This document shows, in pieces, positions 1 through 9,135 of a stretch of 64,000 nucleotides of DNA. This stretch comes from Bacillota bacterium (lineage in GTDB: Bacteria > Bacillota > Sulfobacillia > JACIYH01). The notes below the pieces were generated by a model. The model did no database searches. It saw nothing but the letters and a program-made list of their open reading frames with translations, and was not told the origin of the DNA. Position numbers and translations under genes: made by a program. Position 1 is the first letter of the stretch; each line of letters starts with the position of its first letter. Location of the stretch: NCBI GenBank assembly GCA_030019365.1, contig JASEFA010000002.1, forward strand, positions 307,525 through 371,524, in the 5' to 3' direction.

Positions 1-200
1 CGCATGAGCTTCATGCTGTCGAAGCCGCAATCCAGGTCGATGTCCTCGACGCGCAACCTGCGGCTGAACGTATCGCCCAGCTCCTCTTCCACCCGCAACC
101 GGGAGCCGATTCCATCACCCGGGCCCTCTTCCACCCGCAACCGCTGGCCGGATCTCTCGCCCGGCTCCTCTTGCACCTGCAACCGATGCACAGGGTCCAC
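1..200 (-). CDS. Hypothetical protein with 14-residue repeats (partial)
   Basis: The N-terminal part of an unrecognised protein runs off the left edge. The GTG at 200 is the likely start because a GGGAGGAGG ribosome binding site lies about 8 bases upstream; an in-frame ATG at 233 is the alternative. The chain holds three to four tandem 14-residue units built on R-L-R-V-E-E, followed by G and polar residues (RLRVEEGPGDGIGS, RLRVEEELGDTFSR). It is highly charged, with no signal peptide or membrane segment visible. It is divergent from pstS. No function is assigned. Confidence 0.5.
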   Translation of the reverse strand, partial: MDPVHRLQVQEEPGERSGQRLRVEEGPGDGIGSRLRVEEELGDTFSRRLRVEDIDLDCGFDSMKLM

Positions 201-279
201 CGCGTGCGACCTCCTCCCGGGTTTCGCCCCCATGATAGCACATGCCGCGCGCCGCCCGGGCGGAGGCGGACTTATGCAT

Positions 280-355
280 TTAACGAAACGTTAACAGGGC
301 GTTGGACGGGCCTTAACCTGCTTCGAATTGTCGCTTAACTGCCGGCGTCTAGAGT
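280..355 (+). promoter_or_regulatory. PhoP box array and -10 element upstream of pstS
   Basis: Six hexamers start at 280, 291, 302, 313, 324 and 335, an exact 11-bp period: TTAACG, TTAACA, TTGGAC, TTAACC, CGAATT, TTAACT. Bacillus PhoP binds direct repeats of TTAACA-like hexamers separated by 5 bp, which is the arrangement here. A -10-like TAGAGT at 350-355 sits so that the last hexamers cover the -35 region, as expected for an activator-dependent promoter. The target is pstS at 398. Confidence 0.85.
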
Positions 356-397
356 CAAGCCAGATGAGTCTACGCGACGAAGGGGGTTGGGGGTTCC

Positions 398-1501
398 ATG
401 GGACAGCTCTCGGCGGGCAAACGGCTTGTCATGGTCCTCGTGCTGTCGGCAGCCCTCATCACGGCGGGGTGCGCGGGCGGCAAGGAGTCGGCTCGGCCCG
501 GCAGCGGTACCGGAACCGGCGAACCCCAGAAGGTGGTGCTGAATGGCGCGGGCGCCAGCTTTCCTTTCCCCATCTACTCGCTGTGGTTCACCGAGTACAA
601 CAAGCTGCACCCGAACATCCAGATCAACTACCAGTCCATCGGGTCAGGCGGCGGTCAGAAGGCCATCATCGAGAAGACGGTTGATTTCGGCGCTTCCGAT
701 GCTCCCATGACCGACGAGAGGCTGAAGGAGGCCCCGGGGAAGCTCCTGCACATCCCCACCGTGATGGGCGCCGTCGTCCTCACCTACAATCTCCCCGGCG
801 TGGGGACGGGCCTGCGCCTGACCCCGGAAGTCATCGCGGGAGTCTACCTGGGCAAGATCAAGAAGTGGAATGACCCCGCCATGACGCGGGAAAACCCCGG
901 GGCGAAGCTGCCGGGCAAGGACATCGTGGTGGTGCACCGGTCCGACGGCAGCGGCACCACCAACATCTTCACCGCCTATCTCAGCGCGGTGAGCCCGGAA
1001 TGGAAGTCGCGCGTGGGCTCCGGTACCTCCGTGGGATGGCCCACGGGTGTGGGCGCCAAGGGCAATGAGGGTGTCACCACCCAGGTGCAGCAGACCGAAG
1101 GCGCCATCGGTTACGTGGAGCTGGCATATGCCGTCGAGAACAAGCTGGGTTACGCCCTGGTCAAGAACCGGGCGGGCAAGTTCGTGGAGCCGTCCATCGA
1201 CTCGGTGACTGCGGCGGCCGGCGCGGCCCAGAACATCCCGGAAGACTACCGGATCATGATCGTCGACCAGCCGGGCGACAACGCCTATCCCATCTCCGGC
1301 TTCACCTGGCTGCTCATCTACGCCCAACAGAGCGACCTCGCCAAGGGCCGGGCCCTGCTGGAGCTCCTGCAGTGGGCGCTGACGGATGGCGAGAACATGG
1401 TGTCCCGGTTGCTCTACGCTCCCCTCCCCGCCAACGTCCAGGACATGGTGCAGAAGACCCTCAAGACGGTCACCTACCAGGGTCAGCCCATTCTCAAGTG
1501 A
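398..1501 (+). CDS. pstS: Phosphate ABC transporter substrate-binding lipoprotein PstS
   Basis: Extracellular phosphate-binding component of the high-affinity Pst importer, 367 aa. Residues 8-25 form a lipoprotein signal ending in LITAGC, with Cys25 as the predicted lipidated residue. The mature part carries the PstS hallmarks GAGASFPFPIY, GSGGGQKAI and SDGSGTT, which line the phosphate site in this family. The ATG follows a G-rich ribosome binding site. It is the first gene of pstSCAB and lies directly behind a PhoP box array, so induction by phosphate starvation is the likely control. Length and motif order are normal. Confidence 0.95.
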   Translation: MGQLSAGKRLVMVLVLSAALITAGCAGGKESARPGSGTGTGEPQKVVLNGAGASFPFPIYSLWFTEYNKLHPNIQINYQSIGSGGGQKAIIEKTVDFGASDAPMTDERLKEAPGKLLHIPTVMGAVVLTYNLPGVGTGLRLTPEVIAGVYLGKIKKWNDPAMTRENPGAKLPGKDIVVVHRSDGSGTTNIFTAYLSAVSPEWKSRVGSGTSVGWPTGVGAKGNEGVTTQVQQTEGAIGYVELAYAVENKLGYALVKNRAGKFVEPSIDSVTAAAGAAQNIPEDYRIMIVDQPGDNAYPISGFTWLLIYAQQSDLAKGRALLELLQWALTDGENMVSRLLYAPLPANVQDMVQKTLKTVTYQGQPILK

Positions 1502-2418
1502 CAACGCGACTCCGTATCACCCATGAAGGCCTGCTCAGGGGCGGCACCGCCCTCTTTGCCCTGGCGGTGCCGGCCGTCCTGGGCGGGATGGTCTGGGAGC
1601 TGTACCGGGCCTCCGCCATGGCGCGGCAGACCTTCGGATGGCACTTTCTGGTCAGGCAGGACTGGGACCCGGTGGCCGGGGAGTTCGGCGCCCTGCCCTT
1701 CATCTTCGGCACCGTGGTGTCGTCGGCCCTGGCGGTCCTGATCGCCGCCCCGCTGGGCGTGATGACCGCCATCTACCTGGCCGAGCTGGCCCCCGCCCGC
1801 TGGCGCCGTCCCCTCTCCTTCACCGTCGAGTTGCTGGCCGCGGTCCCCAGCGTCGTCTATGGCCTGTGGGGCATGTACGTGTTCGCCCCCTGGCTGCGCC
1901 GCTGGGTGCAGGCCCCGCTGGGGGCAGGGCTGGGGTTCATACCGTTTTTCCATGGACCGGCCTACGGCATCGGGATGCTGGCCGGGGGATTCATCCTGGC
2001 CATCATGATTCTGCCCACCATCGCCGCCATCTCCCGCGACGTCATCGCCGCGGTGCCGGCCAGCCAGCGCGAAGCTATGCTCGCCCTGGGCGGCACGCGC
2101 TCGGAAGTGATCAGCCGCGTGGTGCTGCCCTTCGGTCGCTCGGGAATCATCGGGGGCATAATCCTGGGGTTGGGACGGGCCCTGGGCGAGACCATGGCCG
2201 TCACCATGGTCATCGGCAACGCGCCCAGGATTTCGGCCTCCCTCTTCTCGCCCGCCTCGACCATGGCCTCCGTGATAGCCAACGAGTTCGCCGAGGCGAC
2301 CACCCGGATCTATGTTTCGGCCCTCATGGAGATCGGGCTCTTGCTCCTCGGGGTCAGCCTGCTGGTCAACATCCTGGCCCGGCTCCTGGTACGCCGCCTG
2401 GGGGTGAACGCGCAGTGA
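1498..2418 (+). CDS. pstC: Phosphate ABC transporter permease PstC
   Basis: Inner-membrane permease of the Pst phosphate importer, 306 aa. The GTG at 1498 overlaps the pstS stop (GTGA), which implies translational coupling; the longer open frame upstream lies inside pstS. Several hydrophobic segments are visible, and the EAA-type loop that contacts the ATPase reads EAMLALGGTRSEVISRVVLP near the middle. It ends by overlapping pstA. PstC pairs with PstA to form the channel. Confidence 0.93.
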   Translation: MTTRLRITHEGLLRGGTALFALAVPAVLGGMVWELYRASAMARQTFGWHFLVRQDWDPVAGEFGALPFIFGTVVSSALAVLIAAPLGVMTAIYLAELAPARWRRPLSFTVELLAAVPSVVYGLWGMYVFAPWLRRWVQAPLGAGLGFIPFFHGPAYGIGMLAGGFILAIMILPTIAAISRDVIAAVPASQREAMLALGGTRSEVISRVVLPFGRSGIIGGIILGLGRALGETMAVTMVIGNAPRISASLFSPASTMASVIANEFAEATTRIYVSALMEIGLLLLGVSLLVNILARLLVRRLGVNAQ

Positions 2419-3308
2419 TGACCGCATCCCGGTCCCAGGCCGTCTCGCTGTCAGGGGCGGATGACGTCAACGTCCGGCGCCGCCTGGCCCGGGACCGGGT
2501 GCTGCTGCGGCTACCGGCCCTGGCCACGGCTCTGGTCCTGGTCCCCCTGTTCAGCCTGCTGTACTACGTGATGATCAAGGGATTCGCCGCCCTGGACTGG
2601 AACCTCCTCACCCGCCTCCCGGGGGCCATCACCCAGCCCGGAGGAGGCATGGCCAACGGCATCGTGGGGTCCCTCATAGTCACCGGCCTGGCGGTGGCAG
2701 TCGCGATCCCCGCGGGAGTGATCGCCGGTGTCTACCTGGGCGAGCACGGCCGGGGTTCCCTCGGAGATGCCATCCGCTTTGCCGCCGAGGTGCTGAGCGG
2801 AGTTCCCTCCATCGCCATCGGGCTGTTCGTGTACAACCTGGTGGTGATCAGGATGGGACGCTTTTCCGCCCTGGCGGGGGCGACGGCGCTGGCCATCATC
2901 ATGCTGCCCGTGGTGGCACGGACCACGGAGGAGATGCTGCGCATGGTCCCCGCGTCCGTCCGGGAGGCGGGGCTGGCTCTGGGCATCCCGCCCTGGAAGG
3001 TAATCCTGCGCATCGTGCTGCCCGCTGCCAGCACCGGTATCCTCACCGGGGCCATGCTCGGGGTGGCACGCATCGCCGGTGAAACCGCTCCCCTCCTCTT
3101 CACCGCCCTCAACAACAACTTCTGGAGTGCAGCCCTGGGCCAGCCCATCGCCACCCTGCCCGTACAGATCTTCACCTTCGCCCTCACGCCCTACCCTCAC
3201 ACCCAGATGAGGGCATGGGCGGGGGCGGCTATACTGATCTCCCTGGTCCTCTTACTCAACATCGTCGCCCGTCTCGTTCTGGGCCGCGCAAGGGGTGTAC
3301 CGCAATGA
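2418..3308 (+). CDS. pstA: Phosphate ABC transporter permease PstA
   Basis: Second membrane permease of the Pst system, 296 aa. The ATG at 2418 shares its first base with the pstC stop. The charged N-terminus of about 30 residues is followed by membrane segments, beginning with the [20 protein letters not shown] region. The EAA loop reads [20 protein letters not shown], and the conserved '[10 protein letters not shown]' stretch of PstA proteins is present. A C-terminal membrane segment precedes the stop, which overlaps pstB by four bases. Confidence 0.93.
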   Translation: MTASRSQAVSLSGADDVNVRRRLARDRVLLRLPALATALVLVPLFSLLYYVMIKGFAALDWNLLTRLPGAITQPGGGMANGIVGSLIVTGLAVAVAIPAGVIAGVYLGEHGRGSLGDAIRFAAEVLSGVPSIAIGLFVYNLVVIRMGRFSALAGATALAIIMLPVVARTTEEMLRMVPASVREAGLALGIPPWKVILRIVLPAASTGILTGAMLGVARIAGETAPLLFTALNNNFWSAALGQPIATLPVQIFTFALTPYPHTQMRAWAGAAILISLVLLLNIVARLVLGRARGVPQ

Positions 3309-4180
3309 GCACAGGCATGGCAGTGGCTCCCCAATCCCTCGATCTCCATCCCGCCCTCCGCCGCTCCCTGGCCCGGGGGAGGATTGCGGAGGAAGCCGTC
3401 GCCCGGGAGATCGCCCCGGTCGGACCCGGGCATCTGGAGACCCGCGACCTCCACGCCTGGTACGGCACCAACGAAGCGGTGCGGGGCGTGACCCTGGCCA
3501 TCAAGCCCCGCCAGGTGACCGCCATCATCGGGCCATCCGGCTGCGGCAAGTCCACGTTCATCCGCTGCCTGAACCGGATGCACGAGGTGGTTCCCGGGGC
3601 CCGGGTGCGCGGCACCGTCCTCCTGGACGGCCAGGACATCTACGCCGCGGGCGTGGAGCCGGTGTACGTGCGGCGCAGGGTGGGCATGGTCTTCCAGAGG
3701 GCGAACCCCTTTCCCACCATGAGCATCTACGCCAACGTGGCCGCCGGGTTGCAGCTGGCCGGGCGCGTCGGGCGCAAGGAGCTGGACGAGCGGGTGGAAA
3801 AGAGCCTGCACATGGCCGCCCTCTGGGATGAGGTCAAGGACAGGCTGCACGAGCCCGGGGCCCGTCTCTCCGGCGGGCAGCAGCAGCGCCTGTGCATCGC
3901 GCGGGCTCTGGCGGTGGAGCCGGCGGTGCTGCTGATGGACGAGCCCTGCTCGGCCCTCGATCCCGCCTCCACCGCCCGCATCGAGGATCTCATGACCGAA
4001 CTGCGGGAGCGCTACACCATCGTCATCGTGACCCACAACATGCAGCAGGCTGCGCGCGTGTCGGATTACACCGCCTTTCTCCTGAACGGCGAGCTGGTGG
4101 AATACGGGCCCACCCACCAGCTCTTCACCAATCCCTCCGACCCCCGCACCGAGGCATACATCACCGGCCGCTTCGGCTAA
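3305..4180 (+). CDS. pstB: Phosphate ABC transporter ATP-binding protein PstB
   Basis: Cytoplasmic ATPase that powers the Pst importer, 291 aa. The Walker A is GPSGCGKST, the signature is LSGGQQQRL, the Walker B is [13 protein letters not shown], and the switch His is in [10 protein letters not shown]. The [10 protein letters not shown] stretch after Walker A is typical of PstB. The ATG overlaps the pstA stop. The protein has about 40 extra N-terminal residues before the nucleotide-binding domain. No phoU follows; the next gene, phoR, is convergent, 28 bases away. Confidence 0.95.
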   Translation: MSTGMAVAPQSLDLHPALRRSLARGRIAEEAVAREIAPVGPGHLETRDLHAWYGTNEAVRGVTLAIKPRQVTAIIGPSGCGKSTFIRCLNRMHEVVPGARVRGTVLLDGQDIYAAGVEPVYVRRRVGMVFQRANPFPTMSIYANVAAGLQLAGRVGRKELDERVEKSLHMAALWDEVKDRLHEPGARLSGGQQQRLCIARALAVEPAVLLMDEPCSALDPASTARIEDLMTELRERYTIVIVTHNMQQAARVSDYTAFLLNGELVEYGPTHQLFTNPSDPRTEAYITGRFG

Positions 4181-4208
4181 CCGCCCTGCCTCGGCCGCAC
4201 CGCGGCTG

Positions 4209-5981
4209 TCAGGGAGGTGGCGAGGGACCGCGCCGGGGAAGAGTGAAGGAGAACGTGGAACCCTCCCCCGGCTCGCTCTCCGCCCAGATCTCGCCGCCGT
4301 GGACCAGCACTATGTGCTTGCAGATGGCCAGGCCCAGGCCGGTTCCTGCACCTCCTGGGGTCCGGCCCTTGTAAAAGCGCTCGAATATGCGGGGGAGTTC
4401 CGTTGCCGGGATTCCCCTGCCGGTATCCTTCACCTGGACCAGGATTTCCCCATCCCGGCTGCAGGCAGAGACGCTCACCCGGCCCCCCGCCGGGGTGAAC
4501 TTCAGGGCGTTGTCCAGCAGGTTCCCCAGCAGTTCCCGCAGGAGGTCCCGATCTCCCCGCACTGCCGGCAGGTCGGGCGGCACGTCCACCTCCACCGCGA
4601 TGCCTTTGGGCCGGGCCATGGGTGCCAGGCTGTCCACCGTGGAGCGGGCGATTTCCCCCAGATGGCACTCCTCCAGGTGCAGCTCGGGACTCCCCGACTC
4701 CAGGCGCGCCAGTTCCATCAGGCGCCGTGTAAGCCGGGTGAGACGGTCCACCTGGCCCGTGATCTGGACCAGAAAGGGCCGCGCTTCTTCGGGACTGCCG
4801 GTGCGCTCCAGCGTCTCCGCCAGGGCCTTTATTACCGCCAGGGGAGTGCGGATCTCGTGGGACAGGTTGGCCACGAAGTCCCGGCGCATGGTCTCCAGGC
4901 GGCGCACCGGCGTCAGGTCCTGCACCAGGATGAGGGCACCCTGCTCCACCGGCGTGAGCACCAGGCGCAGGAGCAGGTCGCCGTGCTGCAGGATCACCTC
5001 CTGGCGCTCCCCGGCCAGGCACCGCTCCAGAGCGTCCCGCACTTCCGGCCGGGGTACCACCTCGGTTACCCGCACCCCGGGGGTGGCCAGCCCCGACCCC
5101 AGCAGGCGACGGGCGGCCGCGTTGCTGCGCACGGGCAGGCCGGAGCGGTCGACAACCACCACCCCGTCCGCCATCTGTTCCAGCAGGGCGGCCAGCTCGT
5201 GCCGCTGCAGCTCTAGCTCGGAGATGGTCCCCTGCAGGCGGGAGGCCAGCTCGTTCAGGGCGGTACCGATCTCGGCCACCTCGTGTGGCTCGCGCAGGTA
5301 CAGCCGGGCGGTCATGTCACCCCCGGCCATGGCCCGCGCCCGCGCACCCAGCTCCACCAGCGGTCGTCCCAGCCACCGCGACACCGCCACCGACGCTATC
5401 ACCGCCAGCACAACGGACACCAGGGTGCCAAGCAGGAACGTGCGCCGGAGATCTCCCAGCCAGCGATCCACCCGGGCGAGGGGCCAGGCCACCCGCGCCA
5501 CCCCTACCGGCCGCGCCGGGTCCCCGATGGGGACTGCCACGTACAGCATGCGCTCGCCCAGGGTGCTGCTCTGCCGGATGGCCGACCCCCAACCATGCGC
5601 TACGGCACTGCGGATCTCGGGTCGGTCGGCGTGATTCTCCATGGTCTCGGGGTCGTGATGGGAATCCCCCAGCACCGTCCCGGCGAGATCCACGATGGTC
5701 ACCCGGGCAGCAATGGTCGAGGCAAGCTCCGCCACCAGGCTCCGCAGGGCAGCAAGCTCGCGCGCCGACCCGGAGTGCGCCTGGTCCGCCGCGCCGGGCT
5801 GGTTGCGAAGGTAAGGCAGGACGGCCATGGCCACCGCCCCCGCCTGCCCCGACAGTTGATCCCTCAGACTTTGCAGCGCAAATCTCTCGGCCGCCGCAGT
5901 AAGATACCAGCCGGCGCCCCCCAGGAACACCACTATCAGCAAGGTGTATACCAGGGCTGCCCTTCCCGCCAGCGACCGCAC
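4209..5981 (-). CDS. phoR: Phosphate-sensing histidine kinase PhoR
   Basis: Membrane sensor kinase of the PhoPR system, 590 aa. Order of parts: N-terminal membrane helix (about 8-30), extracytoplasmic region, second membrane helix (about 180-205), HAMP linker, a PAS-like segment (ADGVVVVDRSGLPVRSN), a HisKA box with the phospho-acceptor His in NLSHEIRTPL (about 370), and a HATPase domain with N box GNLLDNALKFTP and G boxes DTGRGIP and GAGTGLGLAI. The start is GTG, two bases after the phoP stop, so the two genes form one transcript. Pairing with phoP next to pst supports the phosphate role. Confidence 0.9.
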   Translation of the reverse strand: MRSLAGRAALVYTLLIVVFLGGAGWYLTAAAERFALQSLRDQLSGQAGAVAMAVLPYLRNQPGAADQAHSGSARELAALRSLVAELASTIAARVTIVDLAGTVLGDSHHDPETMENHADRPEIRSAVAHGWGSAIRQSSTLGERMLYVAVPIGDPARPVGVARVAWPLARVDRWLGDLRRTFLLGTLVSVVLAVIASVAVSRWLGRPLVELGARARAMAGGDMTARLYLREPHEVAEIGTALNELASRLQGTISELELQRHELAALLEQMADGVVVVDRSGLPVRSNAAARRLLGSGLATPGVRVTEVVPRPEVRDALERCLAGERQEVILQHGDLLLRLVLTPVEQGALILVQDLTPVRRLETMRRDFVANLSHEIRTPLAVIKALAETLERTGSPEEARPFLVQITGQVDRLTRLTRRLMELARLESGSPELHLEECHLGEIARSTVDSLAPMARPKGIAVEVDVPPDLPAVRGDRDLLRELLGNLLDNALKFTPAGGRVSVSACSRDGEILVQVKDTGRGIPATELPRIFERFYKGRTPGGAGTGLGLAICKHIVLVHGGEIWAESEPGEGSTFSFTLPRRGPSPPP

Positions 5982-5983
5982 CG

Positions 5984-6703
5984 CTACCCCGCCTGCTCCG
6001 GCTCGAACCGGTAACCCAGGCCCCGCACGGTGGTAATCCAGCGCGGCTGCCCGGGGTCTTCCTCTATCTTCTCCCGCAGCCAGCGGACGTGCACGTCCAC
6101 CGTGCGGGCGTCACCGGGGAAGTCGTACCCCCACACCTTCTCCAGGATGAGATCGCGGGAAAGCGCCACCCCCCGGTTCTGAACGAGCAACCAGAGCAGG
6201 TCGAACTCCTTGGGGCGGAGCTCCACCAGTTCGCCCCGCACCCGCACCCGCCGGGCCGCCGCGTCCATGGTCACCGGACCCGCCTCCATCACCCGCGCGC
6301 TCTCGCGGGTAGAAGCGGAAGCGGCCTCGCGATCCAGCGCCACCCGCCGCAACACGGCCCGCACCCGCGCCACCAACTCCCTCATGCTGAAAGGCTTGGT
6401 GACGTAGTCGTCCGCGCCGACCTCCAGGCCCACCACCCGGTCGATCTCCTCCCCGCGGGCGGTGAGCATGATCACGGGCACGGCACTTTCCCGGCGAAGG
6501 TGGCGACACACCTCGATCCCGTCCAGCTCCGGCAGCATGATGTCGAGCAGCACCAGATCCGGCTTCTCTGCCCGCGCCGCCTCCAGAGCCTCCCAGCCGT
6601 CGCGGGCGGTCGCCACCGCGTAGCCTTCCTTCTCCAGATTGAACTTCAGGGTGGAACGCAGAACCCCCTCATCTTCAACCACCAGGACCTTGGCCTTCAC
6701 CAC
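5984..6703 (-). CDS. phoP: Phosphate response regulator PhoP (OmpR family)
   Basis: DNA-binding response regulator, 239 aa. The receiver domain has acidic residues in VVEDEG, the phospho-acceptor Asp in [13 protein letters not shown], and Lys in [10 protein letters not shown]. The C-terminal winged helix ends with the [13 protein letters not shown] and [10 protein letters not shown] motifs of the OmpR/PhoB group. Two GTG codons (6703 and 6700) can serve as start. It is cotranscribed with phoR and is the predicted binder of the box array in front of pstS. Confidence 0.92.
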   Translation of the reverse strand: MVKAKVLVVEDEGVLRSTLKFNLEKEGYAVATARDGWEALEAARAEKPDLVLLDIMLPELDGIEVCRHLRRESAVPVIMLTARGEEIDRVVGLEVGADDYVTKPFSMRELVARVRAVLRRVALDREAASASTRESARVMEAGPVTMDAAARRVRVRGELVELRPKEFDLLWLLVQNRGVALSRDLILEKVWGYDFPGDARTVDVHVRWLREKIEEDPGQPRWITTVRGLGYRFEPEQAG

Positions 6704-6752
6704 GCACCCCCCGGTCGCCAGTATCCCTCAGCCCGGAAGTGCCTCCGTCCAG

Positions 6753-6761
6753 CATTATATC
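6753..6761 (-). promoter_or_regulatory. Extended -10 promoter for phoPR
   Basis: Read on the minus strand, the sequence is TGATATAAT: a perfect TATAAT preceded by the TGn extension. It lies about 50 bases upstream of the phoP start. No good -35 is visible 17 bases upstream, which is usual for extended -10 promoters. Confidence 0.6.
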
Positions 6762-6783
6762 AACTGTGCACCCCGCCATGTAG

Positions 6784-6813
6784 CGACGGCACCGCGTGCC
6801 GGCCATGCCGTCG
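6784..6813. repeat. Inverted repeat between the DUF362 gene and phoP
   Basis: CGACGGCA (6784-6791) pairs with TGCCGTCG (6806-6813). The 14-base interval also contains a smaller GGCAC/GTGCC palindrome. No T-run follows on either strand, so it could be a weak terminator of the upstream gene or an operator. Confidence 0.35.
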
Positions 6814-6922
6814 GCATCTTGACTGTCCCTCCCTGCGAGGTTATACAGGTGGTGCCATCCTACACCGTTCGCGGGCGTGGGCACCATCAGCCCCCACGCG
6901 CGCCTGTTCTGCCGCCCCGAGG

Positions 6923-7942
6923 TCACCCTCCTCCACCTGCTTCCCCAGCGCTGAAACCGGACTGGAGAGCGTAGCGGTCGAGGTCAGGCGTCAGTTCGGG
7001 CGGGACGGCTGCCGCTTCACCGAATACCTTCTCCCCGATGCGGGCGAAGCTCCGCTCACCGATGTCGAACCAGCCCACCATCCGGGCAGCGCAGCAGTCC
7101 AGGGTGACGAGCTTCCGTCCCGCCAGCACCAGCCCGGGATTCTCCACCACGTCGTAGTCGCCCCAGTCGGTGTGGTGGCTGCCGCCCTCACGGTACAGCG
7201 CGGTCTCGTAGACGGCCTCCACGACCCCCTCCACGCGGAAAAGGGCGCGATATATGGCAGCGATGTCCACGATACTCCTGCCCAGCAGGCGGCCGTCCTC
7301 CCCGTGCCAGCGGTCGCGCAGCGGATCGGGGATGAGACCGAACAGGTTCTTGAGAGACCAGCTGCCCGTCTTGAGCTTGGCCAGGCTGATCAGGATGCTA
7401 CCCCGCAGCTCGAAGAGGCACTGCGGCACCACCCCGAACAACTCCTCCTGAGCCACGGCGGGCTCTGCACCCCGCCGCCCCGCTCCACCGGCCGACTCGC
7501 CCGGACCGTAGGCGTGCTCCACGAGTTCCCGCACTGCGGCCGCAGGCGCTGTCCTGCCCTGCCACACCTCTTCGGTAACGTTCAGGTACTCGGCCGCGTG
7601 GCGTGAGAGGACGTCGCTGATACCCATCCGGTCGCGAAAGAGCTGGTCCTGTTCGCGAATCCACCCCCAGTTCTCGCGGGTGTTGTAGGGCGTGATTTCA
7701 CGTCCTCCGAAGTTGCGCGCGCCGCTGTATCCCTCGATCACCACCCTCCTTCCCGGGGGCAGGCATGACAGCAGCAGATCCAGCTCCCGCGCCCCGGTGA
7801 AGTTGGCACGATGGGGACTGAACCAGGCGGGCTTGATCACGAAAACCGGGGACTCGCCCTCCGCACGTATGCCAGCTTCCCGCACCACCCGGGCAAATCC
7901 CTCTGCGTCACGCACCCGGGCAAAGATCACATCCGCAGGCAT
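6923..7942 (-). CDS. DUF362-type protein
   Basis: Soluble protein of 339 aa resembling the DUF362 family by the segments VIKPAWFSPHRANFTGARE and VVIEGYSGARNFGG near residues 35-75. The biochemical role of such proteins is unsettled; many are fused to ferredoxin domains, but no Cys cluster of that kind is present here. The ATG at 7942 has a GGAGAGGTGG binding site 7 bases upstream. It follows a frame-shifted nucleotidyltransferase gene by 24 bases, suggesting a former operon. Confidence 0.6.
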   Translation of the reverse strand: MPADVIFARVRDAEGFARVVREAGIRAEGESPVFVIKPAWFSPHRANFTGARELDLLLSCLPPGRRVVIEGYSGARNFGGREITPYNTRENWGWIREQDQLFRDRMGISDVLSRHAAEYLNVTEEVWQGRTAPAAAVRELVEHAYGPGESAGGAGRRGAEPAVAQEELFGVVPQCLFELRGSILISLAKLKTGSWSLKNLFGLIPDPLRDRWHGEDGRLLGRSIVDIAAIYRALFRVEGVVEAVYETALYREGGSHHTDWGDYDVVENPGLVLAGRKLVTLDCCAARMVGWFDIGERSFARIGEKVFGEAAAVPPELTPDLDRYALQSGFSAGEAGGGG

Positions 7943-7966
7943 GGCCGCACCACCTCTCCTTTCCGG

Positions 7967-8324
7967 TCATCGTGTCCCCTGGCAAGAAAGGAACTCCCCA
8001 AACTCCTCCGGGGTGCGCACCCCCCTTCGGACAACGGCCTCGTAGATGAGCGAACTCATGATCTACCGCCACCTTGACGCTGCCCTTTTCGGGATAGCGC
8101 GTGATGCGCAACTCATGCACGTTCCCCTCGCCGAAGAGCTTGCGACAGACGGAACACGCCACGTCGAAAAGATCGGTGCCCTCAGCCACCAGAAGGTGCA
8201 CGTCGATGTCCCTCTTGACCACCAGGTCGAGAGCCACGCTACCAACGACCCGGGCCTCGCCATGCGGGGCCAGGATTGAGAGGAGCTGAGTCTCCTCCAG
8301 TATCCGCTCGGCCTCTGCTTTCAC
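7967..8324 (-). pseudogene. Nucleotidyltransferase-fold protein, single frameshift
   Basis: The N-terminal 87 residues contain a polymerase-beta-type signature, VVGSVALDLVVKRDIDVHLL (Gly-Ser followed by Asp-x-Asp). The original frame then turns into unlikely sequence. Removing one base near 8063-8066 joins it to IMSSLIYEAVVRRGVRTPEE and a stop at 7967, which sits just before the ribosome binding site of the next gene. The corrected protein would be 118 aa. The GTG start at 8324 overlaps the stop of the fragment upstream. A sequencing error is possible; otherwise the gene is broken. Confidence 0.6.
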
Positions 8325-8440
8325 AGCAGTATGTCTGGACCGGCGCGGCGGCGAGCTGCAGAACCGAACAGGATGACGCGATCCGGCTGCGCCACTGCCA
8401 CTATTCTCCTGACGAGTTCCCGCAGGACGTCCGTAGCCAA
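8321..8440 (-). pseudogene. MNT-type nucleotidyltransferase N-terminal fragment
   Basis: A TTG at 8440 opens a 39-residue frame whose core, PDRVILFGSAARRRAGPDIL, matches the start of minimal nucleotidyltransferases (MntA-like), where RVILFGSRARG is followed by GPDSDIDLLV. Here the second motif has lost the Ser-Asp pair and the frame stops immediately afterwards. This looks like a deletion remnant. In intact systems these proteins pair with HEPN toxins, but no HEPN gene is visible nearby. Confidence 0.55.
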
Positions 8441-8492
8441 CCTACCGCCCTGCCTTCCAAAAGCACCGCCGGACTGGCTCTGCGTCAATAAT

Positions 8493-8513
8493 CGGGGGGC
8501 TTGCGACCCCCCG
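8493..8513. repeat. Perfect 7-bp hairpin
   Basis: CGGGGGG and CCCCCCG flank a 7-base loop. On the minus strand it is followed by ATTATTG, so it could stop transcription entering the broken nucleotidyltransferase genes. Without a longer T-run it is only a candidate. Confidence 0.35.
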
Positions 8514-8552
8514 TTGCACGCGAACTGCGAATGAAACCTGCCACAATCAGGT

Positions 8553-8598
8553 TGGTGGACCCTGGAGGACTCGAACCTGCAACCTTCCGATTAAGAGT
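8553..8598. repeat. Partial copy of the tRNA-Lys 3' half (att-like)
   Basis: These 46 bases repeat the 3' end of the tRNA-Lys gene at 9136, from the CCA end through the anticodon arm, with three differences. The copy stops where the tRNA's 5' half begins. This is the usual signature of an element that integrated into a tRNA 3' end and left a duplicated attachment core. The distance to the real tRNA is 583 bases, so most of the element has been lost. Confidence 0.65.
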
Positions 8599-8823
8599 GC
8601 TTACGGGCATTCTCGCCGCCCCTACCCGTCCCTTGGTGTCCCCTCTCCAATCTACCCATATTCTTTTGCGGCTGTATGCGATTCTCCTTCCGGGCTCTCC
8701 TGGCCGATTCCCGGCCTAATCCGCCTATGGGTGCGTCTCTGGCCGTAGCAGGTTGAGAGGACGCGGCGAGCCTGGCCCGGGCGGGCCCAAAGGGTTGCAG
8801 GGGCGGCTGCCGGCTCGTGTCAA

Positions 8824-8881
8824 CCGACTGTGAAAATGTCACCCCCATTGACTTTTAACCGGACTGAGAAAACGTACCCTT
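8824..8881 (+). mobile_element. Insertion-sequence end remnant with two similar repeats
   Basis: Two related motifs, ACTGTGAAAATGTCACCCCC and ACTGAGAAAACGTACCC, lie 35 bases apart in the same orientation. Multiple similar repeats at an end are typical of IS21-group elements, and the sequence style fits, but no transposase gene is present. The second repeat runs into the integrase stub, so an insertion probably destroyed that gene. Confidence 0.4.
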
Positions 8882-8889
8882 CTTGATGG

Positions 8890-9018
8890 CTGGGGCACTC
8901 GGCGATTAACGTCACTCTGGACGTTTACAGCCACGTGCTCCCCGGAATGCATAAGGAAGCGGCCTTGGCGATAGACTCCATCTTCCAGGCCGCCCAAAAG
9001 AACGGAGGGCGGGTCTAA
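8890..9018 (+). pseudogene. Tyrosine recombinase C-terminal stub
   Basis: The last 42 residues of a phage-type integrase: LGHSAINVTLDVYSHVLPGM includes the conserved LGH box and the nucleophilic Tyr of the D-x-YSHV motif. A stop codon and unrelated sequence lie directly upstream, so the other catalytic residues are missing. It ends 118 bases before the tRNA-Lys gene, the normal place for an integrase of a tRNA-inserted element. Confidence 0.75.
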
Positions 9019-9135
9019 TGCCCGCCCGTATAAGCTGCTGCCCCCGGATAGTCTCCATTCAGTCTCCATCTAGTCCCCGGAGGCTCGCTTCCATTTCAAC
9101 CCGTCTCGAAAACCCTTGCGGCTGTTGGTCTTTGC

